Assembly (NCBI RefSeq): GCF_002159455.1
Contig: NZ_NFIQ01000030.1
Location: 1-43,782 of the forward strand
Direction of reading: 5' to 3'
Length of the DNA: 43,782 nt
Source: Flavonifractor sp. An306
Lineage (GTDB): Bacteria > Bacillota > Clostridia > Oscillospirales > Oscillospiraceae
Shown: positions 14,758 through 22,273 of the stretch, piece by piece
How positions within the stretch are numbered: position 1 is the stretch's first letter
How the letters are laid out: every line of letters starts with the position of its first letter
Program-made: the position numbers and the translations under genes
Notes under the pieces: model-generated
Database searches by the model: none
What the model was told of the DNA's origin: nothing
The model's input: the letters and a program-made list of their open reading frames with translations, nothing else

Positions 14758-16116
14758 GTGGAAAGGCGGGATATGATGTGTGAAAACTGCGAGATCTATT
14801 CCGTGCTGGACGAGTTCTTTCATCACTACTTCGTAGAGCGAGACGCCGAGAAAACCCTTTCCCTGCTTTCCGACCATCTTTACAGCATTGGTACAGGAGA
14901 AGGAGAGGTCGCGCTTGAAAAGGCGGCTTTCCGCGAGCTGCTTTACGATGAGATCGCCCTGCTCCCCGGACCGCTGCACTATACCATCACCAATTACAAC
15001 GAGAAACGCCGGATGGAGAACTGCTGGGACTGCTTCTGCAATCTGGAAATGCAGGTCAAGGCCCCCAACGGGGTGGAGGCTTTGTATTTCCTGCGTGTTA
15101 CCGCCGGCCTTCACAAGGAGAACGATACCATCACCATTGACACCCTCCATGCCTCCGAGTCCAGCAGCTACCAGGAAGAGGGCGAATATCTGCCCATGAG
15201 GTTTATCTCGGAGGGGCCCAAAGTGATCAACTGGGAGACCCAGCACGAACTGATGGAGATCATCAGCCAGATCATGCCCGGCGGCATCATTGGCGGATAT
15301 GTGGAGAAAGATTTCCCCCTCTACGTGGCCAACGACCGCCTGCTGCAAATGGTGGGCTATGAGCGCTATCAGGCCTTCGAGGCAGACATTCACGGCTATA
15401 TCATCAACTGCATCCACCCGGAGGACCGGGAACTCATCAGCAGGGCGCTCCAGCACCTTCCCGCCCCGGGGGATCAGTATGAGATTGAGTACCGGATGCG
15501 CAAGCAGGACGGCACCTATCTCTGGGTGCATGACATCGGCCGCCGGACGGTCTCCAGCGACGGCCGGGACGCCATCATCAGCGTACTCATTGACATCTCC
15601 CAGCAGGTCAACACCCAGACCCATCTGCTGCAGGAGGCCTCCAACGATCCCCTCACCGGCGTATACAACCGCAAGGGCGGCAAGGAGCGCATCACCCATG
15701 CCGTACAAACCACCTCCGACTACGTGTTTTTCATGGTGGACCTGGACAATTTCAAGCAGGTCAACGACATCTACGGACACGAGCAGGGAGACCGGGTGCT
15801 GTGCTATATCGCCGAGTAGATGATGGAGTCCTTCCGAAAGTCCGACACCGTCTGCCGCCTGGGCGGCGACGAGTTCGCGGTTTTTGTGACGGACTGTCAG
15901 GATGTGGCCGCCATTGAGCGCAAGGTCACGGCCCTGATCCAGGCCTATGGCGAGATGACCTGGAGCCAATGCCCCGCGGCCCAGTCCACCCTGTCGGTGG
16001 GCGGCGTATACGGCCACACCCCCCGCACCTTCGCGGAGCTGTACCAGCTGGCCGATCAGGTGCTCTACGAGATCAAAAAGAGCCAGAAGGGGCAGCTGAA
16101 GCTGCGGGAGATCTGA
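14758..16116 (+). pseudogene. PAS-GGDEF diguanylate cyclase interrupted by one in-frame TAG
   Basis: From the GTG at 14758 (ribosome-binding site AAGGAGGGGG) the frame encodes an N-terminal SnoaL/NTF2-like domain (about 1-145), a PAS domain (about 160-285) and a GGDEF domain (about 295-450). A TAG at 15817-15819 (codon 354) splits the GGDEF domain; the same frame continues at once with ATGATG and an intact RLGGDEF at 368-373. Against the family pattern the TAG replaces exactly one residue in the helix before GGDEF, so a single CAG/GAG/AAG-to-TAG change explains it, with no other frame damage. It may be a young pseudogene, a sequencing error, or two polypeptides joined by termination-reinitiation at TAGATG. 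It follows the large PAS/EAL gene after 19 bases. Confidence 0.85.
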
Positions 16117-16126
16117 TACAACACAA

Positions 16127-16162
16127 AAACCGGGGGACGTCCCTGAGGACGTCCCCCGGTTT
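16127..16162. terminator. Bidirectional terminator between the cyclase and rubrerythrin
   Basis: A perfect 16-bp stem with a 4-base loop has A's on its left arm and T's on its right arm. It serves the plus-strand cyclic-di-GMP genes and the minus-strand rubrerythrin. Confidence 0.92.
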
Positions 16163-16170
16163 CACTTTGC

Positions 16171-16761
16171 TCAGACCTCCACCGTCTTCTGGATGGTGGT
16201 GGGCTCAAAGGAGCCGATGGCCTCGCACACGCCGCACACGTCGGGCCGCTGCTCATAGGTAGCGCCGCAGAACATGCAGCGGTAGCCGGCCACCTCCACC
16301 GTCTTGGTGGTCTTGGCGGCAGGCGCAGAAGCAGAGGCGGCGGGAGCGGCCGGCTTGGCAGCGGGTGCCGCCCCGTTCAGCTTGGCCAGCGCCGCCAGGA
16401 AACGGTGCTCATGGTCCCGCTCGATCTTGCTGATCTGGTCGAAGAGCTCCCCGATGCCCTCAAAGCCCTCCTCCCGGGCAATCTTGGCAAAGGAGGGGTA
16501 CATGCTGCTCCACTCGCCATACTCCCCCATGACGGCCTCCTGAAGGTTGGCGGCGCTGCTGCCCACCCCCTTGAGCCGCTGGTACAGCAGCTTGCCGTGG
16601 ACCCCTTCGTTCTGGGCCATCTTCTCAAAGAGCTCGGCTACTTCCTCATGTCCCTCCTGCTTGGCCTTCTCAGCAAAGAAGAGATACTTATTCCGGGCCA
16701 TAGACTCGCCGCTGAAAGCGGCAAGCAGATTCTGTTCCGTACGGGTTCCTTTCAGTTCCAT
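16171..16761 (-). CDS. rbr: Rubrerythrin
   Basis: This 196-residue cytoplasmic peroxide reductase of anaerobes has an N-terminal four-helix di-iron domain (about 1-140). Iron-binding ExxH-type motifs are NEGVHGK and IERDHEHRF. A linker of about 25 residues rich in Ala and Pro joins it to a C-terminal rubredoxin-like [Fe(Cys)4] domain with paired Cys motifs CMFCGATY and CGVCEAIG. The linker is longer than in classical rubrerythrins. An ATG five codons upstream exists, but GGAGGT lies seven bases before the ATG at 16761, which also gives the family start MELKGT. It is monocistronic, with an operator-like palindrome over its promoter. Confidence 0.95.
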   Translation of the reverse strand: MELKGTRTEQNLLAAFSGESMARNKYLFFAEKAKQEGHEEVAELFEKMAQNEGVHGKLLYQRLKGVGSSAANLQEAVMGEYGEWSSMYPSFAKIAREEGFEGIGELFDQISKIERDHEHRFLAALAKLNGAAPAAKPAAPAASASAPAAKTTKTVEVAGYRCMFCGATYEQRPDVCGVCEAIGSFEPTTIQKTVEV

Positions 16762-16783
16762 GATATTGACCTCCATTATTTGC

Positions 16784-16832
16784 TAATAGTAATTGTTACT
16801 AATAATTTAGCACCTTTTAACTTTGCTGTCAA
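16784..16832 (-). promoter_or_regulatory. Rubrerythrin promoter with overlapping operator-like palindrome
   Basis: On the minus strand TTGACA (16827-16832) and TAAATT (16804-16809) are 17 bases apart. An inverted repeat, 9-bp arms with a 3-base spacer and one mismatch (TAATAGTAA-TTG-TTACTAATA on the plus strand), spans 16784-16804. It covers the end of the -10 and the transcription start. The A/T-rich shape resembles PerR/Fur sites, which would fit a peroxide-response gene; the regulator is not in the window. Confidence 0.7.
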
Positions 16833-16869
16833 GGCTCTGTTTCTTAAGAATTCTGAAAGATTTCAGCCG

Positions 16870-16898
16870 TTGAGTTTGAAAGAAATCTGGGCTATTCT
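16870..16898 (+). promoter_or_regulatory. Promoter of the two-component system
   Basis: TTGAGT (16870-16875) and TATTCT (16893-16898) are 17 bases apart, placing the start near 16905 and the ATG at 16919 after a short leader with a G-rich ribosome-binding site. Confidence 0.6.
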
Positions 16899-16918
16899 AT
16901 GTCCACAGGGGGGATTAC

Positions 16919-17617
16919 ATGAATGAGTGCGTGCTGGTGGTGGATGATGACGCCGAGATCGTCAAGGCCATCGCCATTTTACTGGAAAAAGAGGGCTACC
17001 GGGTGCTGAAGGCCTACAACGGCATGGAGGCCCTGGACCTGGCGCTGGAGCCCAGCCTGCGGCTCATCCTCATTGACGTAATGATGCCCAAGCTGGACGG
17101 GCTCTCGGCGGTGCTGCGCATCCGGGAGAAGCGCAACCTGCCCATCCTGATCCTCAGCGCCAAAAGCGAAGACACCGACAAGGTGCTGGGTCTCTCCATG
17201 GGGGCGGACGACTACATCGCCAAGCCCTTTCACCCCCAGGAGCTGGTGGCCAGGGTGCGCAGCCACCTGCGGCGGTACACCCAGCTGGGGGATGTGAATG
17301 CGCCAGCCAGGGAGCAGGAGATCGTCAACGGGCGGCTGCGCTACCAGGTGGAGGAGCGCACCCTGCTGGTGGACGGGGAGCCGGTACGGCTCACCGCCAC
17401 CGAGCTGAAGATCGTGGAGCTGCTGATGCGCAATGCAGGCCGGGTCTTTCCCGCGGAGGAAATCTACCGCCGGGTGTGGGGGGAGGAGCCCTTTGCCACC
17501 GAGAACACGGTGATGGTCCACATACGGCGCATTCGGGAGAAAATCGAGCTCAATCCAAAGGAGCCGGAATATCTAAAGGTGGTGTGGGGCATTGGATACA
17601 AAATGGAGAAGCATTAA
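16919..17617 (+). CDS. OmpR/PhoB-family response regulator
   Basis: This 232-residue DNA-binding regulator has a receiver domain (about 1-118) with acidic pocket VVDDDAE, phosphoacceptor Asp53 in LILIDVMMP and conserved Lys102 in YIAKPF. A winged-helix domain follows (about 133-230), with TATELKIVELLMRNAGRVF and the closing ENTVMVHIRRIREKIE and VWGIGYKM. The kinase gene overlaps its end by 26 bases, so the two are translationally coupled partners. The arrangement resembles VanR/VanS-type pairs. Targets are unknown; the MATE gene downstream has its own promoter. Confidence 0.95.
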   Translation: MNECVLVVDDDAEIVKAIAILLEKEGYRVLKAYNGMEALDLALEPSLRLILIDVMMPKLDGLSAVLRIREKRNLPILILSAKSEDTDKVLGLSMGADDYIAKPFHPQELVARVRSHLRRYTQLGDVNAPAREQEIVNGRLRYQVEERTLLVDGEPVRLTATELKIVELLMRNAGRVFPAEEIYRRVWGEEPFATENTVMVHIRRIREKIELNPKEPEYLKVVWGIGYKMEKH

Positions 17618-19616
17618 GCCGGGCCTGGCCGTGCTGGCCTTCGTGCTGGGTGTGACCTTGCTGCTGTACAGCGGAGGGGGGTGGCTGTATCTCTTTACCG
17701 GCACCAGCGCCAGTGTCCGGACCAACCTGGTGGACGCCTTCCGGGGGGACTACCAGCAGACTCAGGTGTTTCGCCAGATGATCGGCGATGATCTGTACGC
17801 CCTGCTGGACTACGCCGCCTATCCCGACCTCTACAGCATGCCACTGGAGGAGAGGGATTCCAACCTGCTCTACCAAGTGGGCAAAGAGGGTCAGTGGCTG
17901 GTCTCCAACACCACCGGCGACCTCTCCTCCCCGGACACCTTGCCCGAGGGCTACAACTTCCTGCTGGTGTTCGCCCAAAACTCCGTCACCATCTGGAAGG
18001 ACGGCCAGGAGCTGGACACATATGGCGACGGCATGTTCCGGGAGCTGGAGACGGCCTGGATCTCGGCGGGCGGCCAGGACGTCGTGGTGTGTCTGGCGGC
18101 GGCAAAGGAGCCGGTGGACTACGGCTGGAGCTACGGGCCCTACAACGTGGTGCAGAACATGGCCCAGGTGCGCACCTATGTGATCTGGTTGCTGGTGGTG
18201 CCTCCGGCAGCGGGGGCCGCTCTGCTGGTGTGGTCCATCCTCTGGCGGCGGCACCGGCGGCGGGGGGTGGAGGCCATCGGCTGGTTCACCGGCCACATCT
18301 GGCTGGAAGTGAAAGCACTTCTGCTGGTGCCTCTGGTCTTTCTGTGGAGCGGCTGCGGGGTGTGTCTCCTTCAGCTGTTTGTCTACAGCAATAGCGGTGG
18401 ACTCCCCTGGTGCCTGGCCACGCCGCTGCCCCTGTGGTGGTCCTGCCTCTACCTCAATGACCTGCGGTACAACTTTGGCCATCTCCGGAGCCACAGCTTC
18501 TGCGCCGCCTGCGTCCGGCTGTTCCGGCGGCAGGAGCTGGGCTGGACGGTCCAGCGGCGGATGGACCGGCGGGCGGTGCTCCAGTTTGTCCTGTGCGTTC
18601 CCTTTTTCCTGGTGTGGCTGGCCCGGTTCCCCAGCCTCTACCAGCGGTACTATTACAGTCTGTGGCCTCTGGTGCTGGCGGGCTTCTTTCTGGTGGGCAC
18701 GGGCCTGATCGCCGCCCAGCTCAAGCTGATGACCGCCAACCGGAAAACCACGGCGGATATGGACCGGTTGCTCACCCACATTCAGGCCGCCGGAGCGGGC
18801 AGCCCCACCGGGAAGCTGGCTTTGCCGGAGGACTCCGACTTGCGGGAGGCCGCCGCCAGTCTGGGCCACATGGAGGACGGACTGCGGGCCGCTCTGGAGG
18901 AGCAGATGAAGAGCGAGCGCACCAAAATTGAGCTCATTGCCAATGTGTCCCACGACCTGAAAACCCCCCTCACCTCCATTGTCAGCTATGTGGAGCTGCT
19001 GGGACAGGAGGAGGGTCTGCCGGAGCACGCCCGGGATTACGTGCGGATTTTGTCGGAAAAGTCCCAGCGGCTCCAGACCATGGTGCGGGACGTATTCGAG
19101 GTGAGCAAGGCGGCCGCCGGGAATCTGCAGGTGACGATGGCGCCCCTGGACTATGCCAAGCTGCTGCGGCAGACCCTGGCAGACATGAGCGAGGCCATCG
19201 AGGCCTCCCCCGCTTCCCTGCGGCCCCGGCTGCCGGAGGAGCCGGTGTGGATCGAGGCCGACGGGGACCGGCTGTACCGGGTGTTTCAGAACCTCATCGG
19301 CAACGCCCTGAAATACGCTCTGGGTGGCTCCCGGATCTACCTGGACCTGACGGTGGCAGAAGGCACGGCCACCGCCATGGTGCGGAATATTTCCCGGGAC
19401 GAGCTGCCCCAGGGGGTGGACCTGACCGAACGGTTCGTCCGGGGAGACGCCAGCCGTACCGACGGAGGCAGCGGCCTGGGCCTGTCCATCGCCCGCACCT
19501 TCACCGAGGCCTGCGGCGGCAGCTTCGCGGTACAGACCGAGGCGGACCTGTTTACCGCCCGGGTATCCTTCCTCCTCACCGGCCGGAGGCCAGAAGAGGA
19601 GCCTCCGGCGGCATAA
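17592..19616 (+). CDS. Sensor histidine kinase with a multi-pass membrane region
   Basis: The 674-residue partner of the preceding regulator has one N-terminal membrane segment (about 10-30) and an external region of about 165 residues. Then come roughly five further hydrophobic segments up to residue 385, a HAMP-like linker, and the kinase core. The H-box is IANVSHDLKTPLTS with His454. The N-box is NLIGNALKYAL and the G-box GGSGLGLSIARTF. The region where DxGxG is usual reads VRNISRDELP, a form common in VanS-like Firmicute kinases. The TTG at 17592 is used because no ATG or GTG lies before the first membrane segment; this start is uncertain by a few codons. The signal sensed is unknown. Confidence 0.9.
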   Translation: MDTKWRSIKPGLAVLAFVLGVTLLLYSGGGWLYLFTGTSASVRTNLVDAFRGDYQQTQVFRQMIGDDLYALLDYAAYPDLYSMPLEERDSNLLYQVGKEGQWLVSNTTGDLSSPDTLPEGYNFLLVFAQNSVTIWKDGQELDTYGDGMFRELETAWISAGGQDVVVCLAAAKEPVDYGWSYGPYNVVQNMAQVRTYVIWLLVVPPAAGAALLVWSILWRRHRRRGVEAIGWFTGHIWLEVKALLLVPLVFLWSGCGVCLLQLFVYSNSGGLPWCLATPLPLWWSCLYLNDLRYNFGHLRSHSFCAACVRLFRRQELGWTVQRRMDRRAVLQFVLCVPFFLVWLARFPSLYQRYYYSLWPLVLAGFFLVGTGLIAAQLKLMTANRKTTADMDRLLTHIQAAGAGSPTGKLALPEDSDLREAAASLGHMEDGLRAALEEQMKSERTKIELIANVSHDLKTPLTSIVSYVELLGQEEGLPEHARDYVRILSEKSQRLQTMVRDVFEVSKAAAGNLQVTMAPLDYAKLLRQTLADMSEAIEASPASLRPRLPEEPVWIEADGDRLYRVFQNLIGNALKYALGGSRIYLDLTVAEGTATAMVRNISRDELPQGVDLTERFVRGDASRTDGGSGLGLSIARTFTEACGGSFAVQTEADLFTARVSFLLTGRRPEEEPPAA

Positions 19617-19628
19617 GGGCAGAAAACA

Positions 19629-19660
19629 GGGGGCCGTCCCCATACGGGACGGCCCCCTTT
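19629..19660 (+). terminator. Terminator after the histidine kinase
   Basis: A perfect 12-bp GC-rich stem with a 5-base loop is followed by TTT. It separates the two-component operon from the MATE gene. Confidence 0.88.
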
Positions 19661-19671
19661 CCCTGTCCGGA

Positions 19672-19703
19672 ATATTGACATATCAATATCCCTGTATTAA
19701 AAT
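19672..19703 (+). promoter_or_regulatory. MATE promoter with palindrome over the -35
   Basis: TTGACA (19675-19680) and TAAAAT (19698-19703) are 17 bases apart. The 18-base sequence ATATTGACATATCAATAT (19672-19689) is an inverted repeat with one mismatched pair and includes the -35 box, as expected for a repressor operator. Confidence 0.75.
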
Positions 19704-19736
19704 AAATCCGCAACTTCCAAATTTGAGGTGAGGCAA

Positions 19737-21125
19737 ATGGAACCTACCCGGAGCAACCCCCTGGGCACCGCGCCCATCGGCAGGCTGCTGCCCAAATTCG
19801 CCATTCCGTCGGTGATCGCCTTTCTGGTCACCTCTCTGTACAACATTGTGGACCAGATTTTCATTGGCCAGGGGGTGGGCTATCTGGGCAACGCGGCCAC
19901 CACGGTGGCCTTTCCCTTTGTCACCGCCTCCACCGCCATCGCCCTGCTTATGGGCATCGGCACAGCGGCCAACTTCAACCTGAACCTGGGTGCGGGACGG
20001 CGGGACACCGCCCGGCAGGTGGCGGGCACCGGACTGACGGTGCTGGCTGTGCTGGGCGTCTGCCTGGGGCTGGCGGCCTACTTCCTCCGGGCCCCCCTGC
20101 TCACCTTCTTTGCCGCCACCCCCGACGTGTTTCCCTACGCCATGACCTACACCGGCATCATCGCCTTCGGCCTGCCCATGGTCACCTTCACCACCGGGGC
20201 CAGCAACATGATCCGGGCCGACGGCAGCCCGGCCTACTCCATGTTCTGCACCCTGTCGGGGGCGGTGCTCAACACCATTCTGGACCCCATCTTTATTTTC
20301 CCCCTGGACATGGGGGTGGACGGCGGCGCCCTGGCCACCGTGCTGGGTCAGGCCCTCTCCCTGGCCCTAGCCCTGGGCTACCTGCTGCGCACCAAAATCC
20401 GCACCGTCCCCCTCACCCGGGCCGACCTGCGGCCAAAGGCCAGGCTGCTGAAGGACATCTTCTCCCTGGGCATGGCCCCCTTCTTCAACCAGATCGCCAT
20501 GCTGCTGGTACAGGTGGTGCTCAACAACACCCTGACCTACTATGGCGCCCAGTCCCAGTACGGCTCCGACATCCCCCTGGCCTGTGTGGGGGTGATCTCC
20601 AAGGTGAATATCCTGGTGCTGGGCTTCACCATCGGCATCTCCCAGGGCTGCCAGCCCATTTTCAGCTTCAACTACGGGGCCGGCAAGTACAGCCGGGTGC
20701 GGGAGGCCTACCGGAAGGCCATCATCGTGGCCACCCTGATCTGCTGCGTGGCCTTTTTGTGCTTCCAGCTCTTCCCCCGGCAGATTGCCGGTATTTTCGA
20801 CTCCTCCGGCTCCCAGCTGTACTTCCAGTTCTCCGAACGCTACTTCCGTATTTTTATGCTGATGACCTTCGTCAACGCGGTGCAGCCCATTACCTCCAAC
20901 TTCTTTACCTCCATCGGCAAGGCCAAAAAGGGCATCCTCATCTCCCTCACCCGGCAGGTGCTCTTCCTCATCCCCCTGATCCTGCTCTTCCCCCTGCTAT
21001 GGGGGATCGACGGGGTGATGTACGCCGGGCCCATCGCCGACACCGCCGCCCTGCTGGTGGCCGGCCTGCTCACCTGGCGGGAGATGCGGCGGATGCCCGC
21101 TCAGGACAAGCTCCAGGCAGTCTGA
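19737..21125 (+). CDS. MATE family multidrug/Na+ efflux transporter
   Basis: This 462-residue integral membrane protein with about 12 helices in two homologous halves exports cationic drugs or metabolites using a Na+ or H+ gradient. Family marks are MATE-type IPSVIAFLVTSLYNIVDQIFIG at the start, GASNMIRADGSPAYSM, and in the second half GISQGCQPIFSFNYGAGKYSRVREAYRKA. It is of the MepA-like Firmicute group. GAGGTGAGG precedes the ATG at 19737; three open codons upstream were excluded. It stands alone and converges on the flavodoxin/ferredoxin gene with only four bases between stop codons and no terminator seen. Confidence 0.94.
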   Translation: MEPTRSNPLGTAPIGRLLPKFAIPSVIAFLVTSLYNIVDQIFIGQGVGYLGNAATTVAFPFVTASTAIALLMGIGTAANFNLNLGAGRRDTARQVAGTGLTVLAVLGVCLGLAAYFLRAPLLTFFAATPDVFPYAMTYTGIIAFGLPMVTFTTGASNMIRADGSPAYSMFCTLSGAVLNTILDPIFIFPLDMGVDGGALATVLGQALSLALALGYLLRTKIRTVPLTRADLRPKARLLKDIFSLGMAPFFNQIAMLLVQVVLNNTLTYYGAQSQYGSDIPLACVGVISKVNILVLGFTIGISQGCQPIFSFNYGAGKYSRVREAYRKAIIVATLICCVAFLCFQLFPRQIAGIFDSSGSQLYFQFSERYFRIFMLMTFVNAVQPITSNFFTSIGKAKKGILISLTRQVLFLIPLILLFPLLWGIDGVMYAGPIADTAALLVAGLLTWREMRRMPAQDKLQAV

Positions 21126-21129
21126 GTCC

Positions 21130-21900
21130 TCAGAGGTACAGCTGGGGCTGGCGGGGCTGGACCAGGGCGTGCTCCAGCTTGTCCACCGTGGCGTCGTAGG
21201 CCATGCTCCGCACCGCCCGGCTGCCGGTGGGGCAGGCCCGGACACAGGCCAGGCAGCGCAGGCACCGCTCCGAGTCGGTCTGCCTGGGATCCTGGCTGGA
21301 AATGGCCTCCACCGGGCAGGTACGGACGCAGGCGCCGCACTGGACGCAGCGGCTGTCCCCCTCCGGATAGAAGGGCGCCACCTGGAACTCCCGGTAGGGC
21401 CGCTTTCCCGGCAGCTGGGGCTGGGTCCAGTCCGGCTTGTCCAGCTTGTCTGACGCTTGTTTGCCCAGCGCCCGGGCCGCCTCCCGGTCCGCCTCATCCG
21501 GCCGGCCGGCCCCTATCTTGGCGGAGAAAGTGTGGGGGGCGATGAACTCCCCCGCCGCCACCGGCCGGAAGCCCCGGGCGGCGCACAGGTCGGCCAGCTC
21601 CGCCAGAGCGTCGTCAATGGCCCGGTTGCCGTACACCGCCGCCAGCACCGCCGGGGTGTCCGATCCCGTCAGGCCGTCCAGCAGGCCCTCCACCTCGGGC
21701 ACCCGGCCATAGTACACCGGCACGCCCAGCACCACCACCTCGTCGGATCCAAAGGACCGGCTCTGCCGCCGCACCTCCGGCCGGGTCAGATCCCATGTCT
21801 CCACGTGGTCGGACATGGCGCCCGCAATCTCCTCCACATAGGCCCTGGTACCTCCGGTGGGGCTGAAAAAGAGGGCGGTCACCTTTGCGTGCTGATTCAT
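21130..21900 (-). CDS. EFR1-type flavodoxin-ferredoxin fusion protein
   Basis: The 256-residue protein joins a flavodoxin-like FMN domain (about 1-170, starting KVTALFFSPTGGTRAYVEEI, with VVLGVPVYYGRVP) to a C-terminal two-[4Fe-4S] ferredoxin domain. The cluster motifs are CVQCGACVRTCPVEAI and CLRCLACVRACPTGSRAV. EFR1 family proteins are common in anaerobes and are thought to shuttle electrons; no substrate is known. The frame is open 14 codons further upstream, but AGGAG before the ATG at 21900 and the family start fix the N-terminus. A TATAAT (21925-21930) lies upstream on the minus strand without a recognisable -35. Confidence 0.92.
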   Translation of the reverse strand: MNQHAKVTALFFSPTGGTRAYVEEIAGAMSDHVETWDLTRPEVRRQSRSFGSDEVVVLGVPVYYGRVPEVEGLLDGLTGSDTPAVLAAVYGNRAIDDALAELADLCAARGFRPVAAGEFIAPHTFSAKIGAGRPDEADREAARALGKQASDKLDKPDWTQPQLPGKRPYREFQVAPFYPEGDSRCVQCGACVRTCPVEAISSQDPRQTDSERCLRCLACVRACPTGSRAVRSMAYDATVDKLEHALVQPRQPQLYL

Positions 21901-21942
21901 AACAACATCTCCTATCTGTTTTCTATTATATGGAAAAAGCAC

Positions 21943-21975
21943 GGAGCGCCGCGGGGCAATGCCCCGCGGCGCTCC
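21943..21975 (-). terminator. Terminator after the Cys-rich peptide gene
   Basis: A perfect 15-bp GC-rich stem with a 3-base loop is followed on the minus strand, after four bases, by five T residues. It separates the micro-protein gene from the flavodoxin/ferredoxin gene. Confidence 0.8.
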
Positions 21976-22010
21976 TTGTTATGCCGGCTTCCGGCTATGG
22001 TACGGTCGTC

Positions 22011-22151
22011 TCAGCAGCAGCTGTTGCCGCAGCCGCAGCTGTTACCGCCCGCGTTGCCGTTCCCGCAGCAGCAGCAGAGCAGAATGATGATCAGGATGAT
22101 CCACAGGCAGCTACCGCCGCCAAAACCACAGCCATTGTTGCACCCCATCAT
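22011..22151 (-). CDS. 46-residue Gly/Cys-rich single-pass membrane micro-protein
   Basis: The ATG at 22151 follows an ideal AGGAGG site at 6-base spacing, and the ORF runs 46 codons to TGA. The product has 12 cysteines: MMGCNNGCGFGGG, then one hydrophobic segment (about 15-25, CLWIILIIILL), four adjacent cysteines (26-29), then GNGNAGGNSCGCGNSCC. The plan (Gly-rich head, one Ile/Leu-rich helix, Cys-rich tail) recalls the small YjcZ-type sporulation proteins of Bacillus, but the Cys tail is distinct and I cannot name a family. It has its own terminator and a sigma-K-like element about 75 bases upstream. It could be a spore-coat or membrane peptide, or a metal binder. Confidence 0.85.
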   Translation of the reverse strand: MMGCNNGCGFGGGSCLWIILIIILLCCCCGNGNAGGNSCGCGNSCC

Positions 22152-22226
22152 GAAGTACCTCCTGGTTTAAAATGGAAACCTGGAGCTGGCGGCGGGTGGC
22201 TCCCGCTGTCCGGCCCGGTCTCATTC

Positions 22227-22253
22227 CATACTATGCCAGGGCGGCGGAGAGGT
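22227..22253 (-). promoter_or_regulatory. Sigma-K-like element upstream of the Cys-rich peptide
   Basis: On the minus strand AC (22252-22253), a 16-base gap and CATAGTATG (22227-22235) resemble the sigma-K pattern AC-N16/17-CATAnnnTA with the final A replaced by G. No sigma-A promoter is visible. The -35 is only a dinucleotide, so the support is weak on its own. The rest of the 122-base gap to the ABC gene holds no strong hairpin. Confidence 0.35.
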
Positions 22254-22273
22254 GCGGGAAAGGGGCTGCTTTT

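Noticed and set aside
15817-15819. TAG read as pyrrolysine or by programmed read-through
   Set aside because: No pyl gene or insertion structure is seen, and the aligned position is an ordinary helix residue. A point mutation or sequencing error is simpler.
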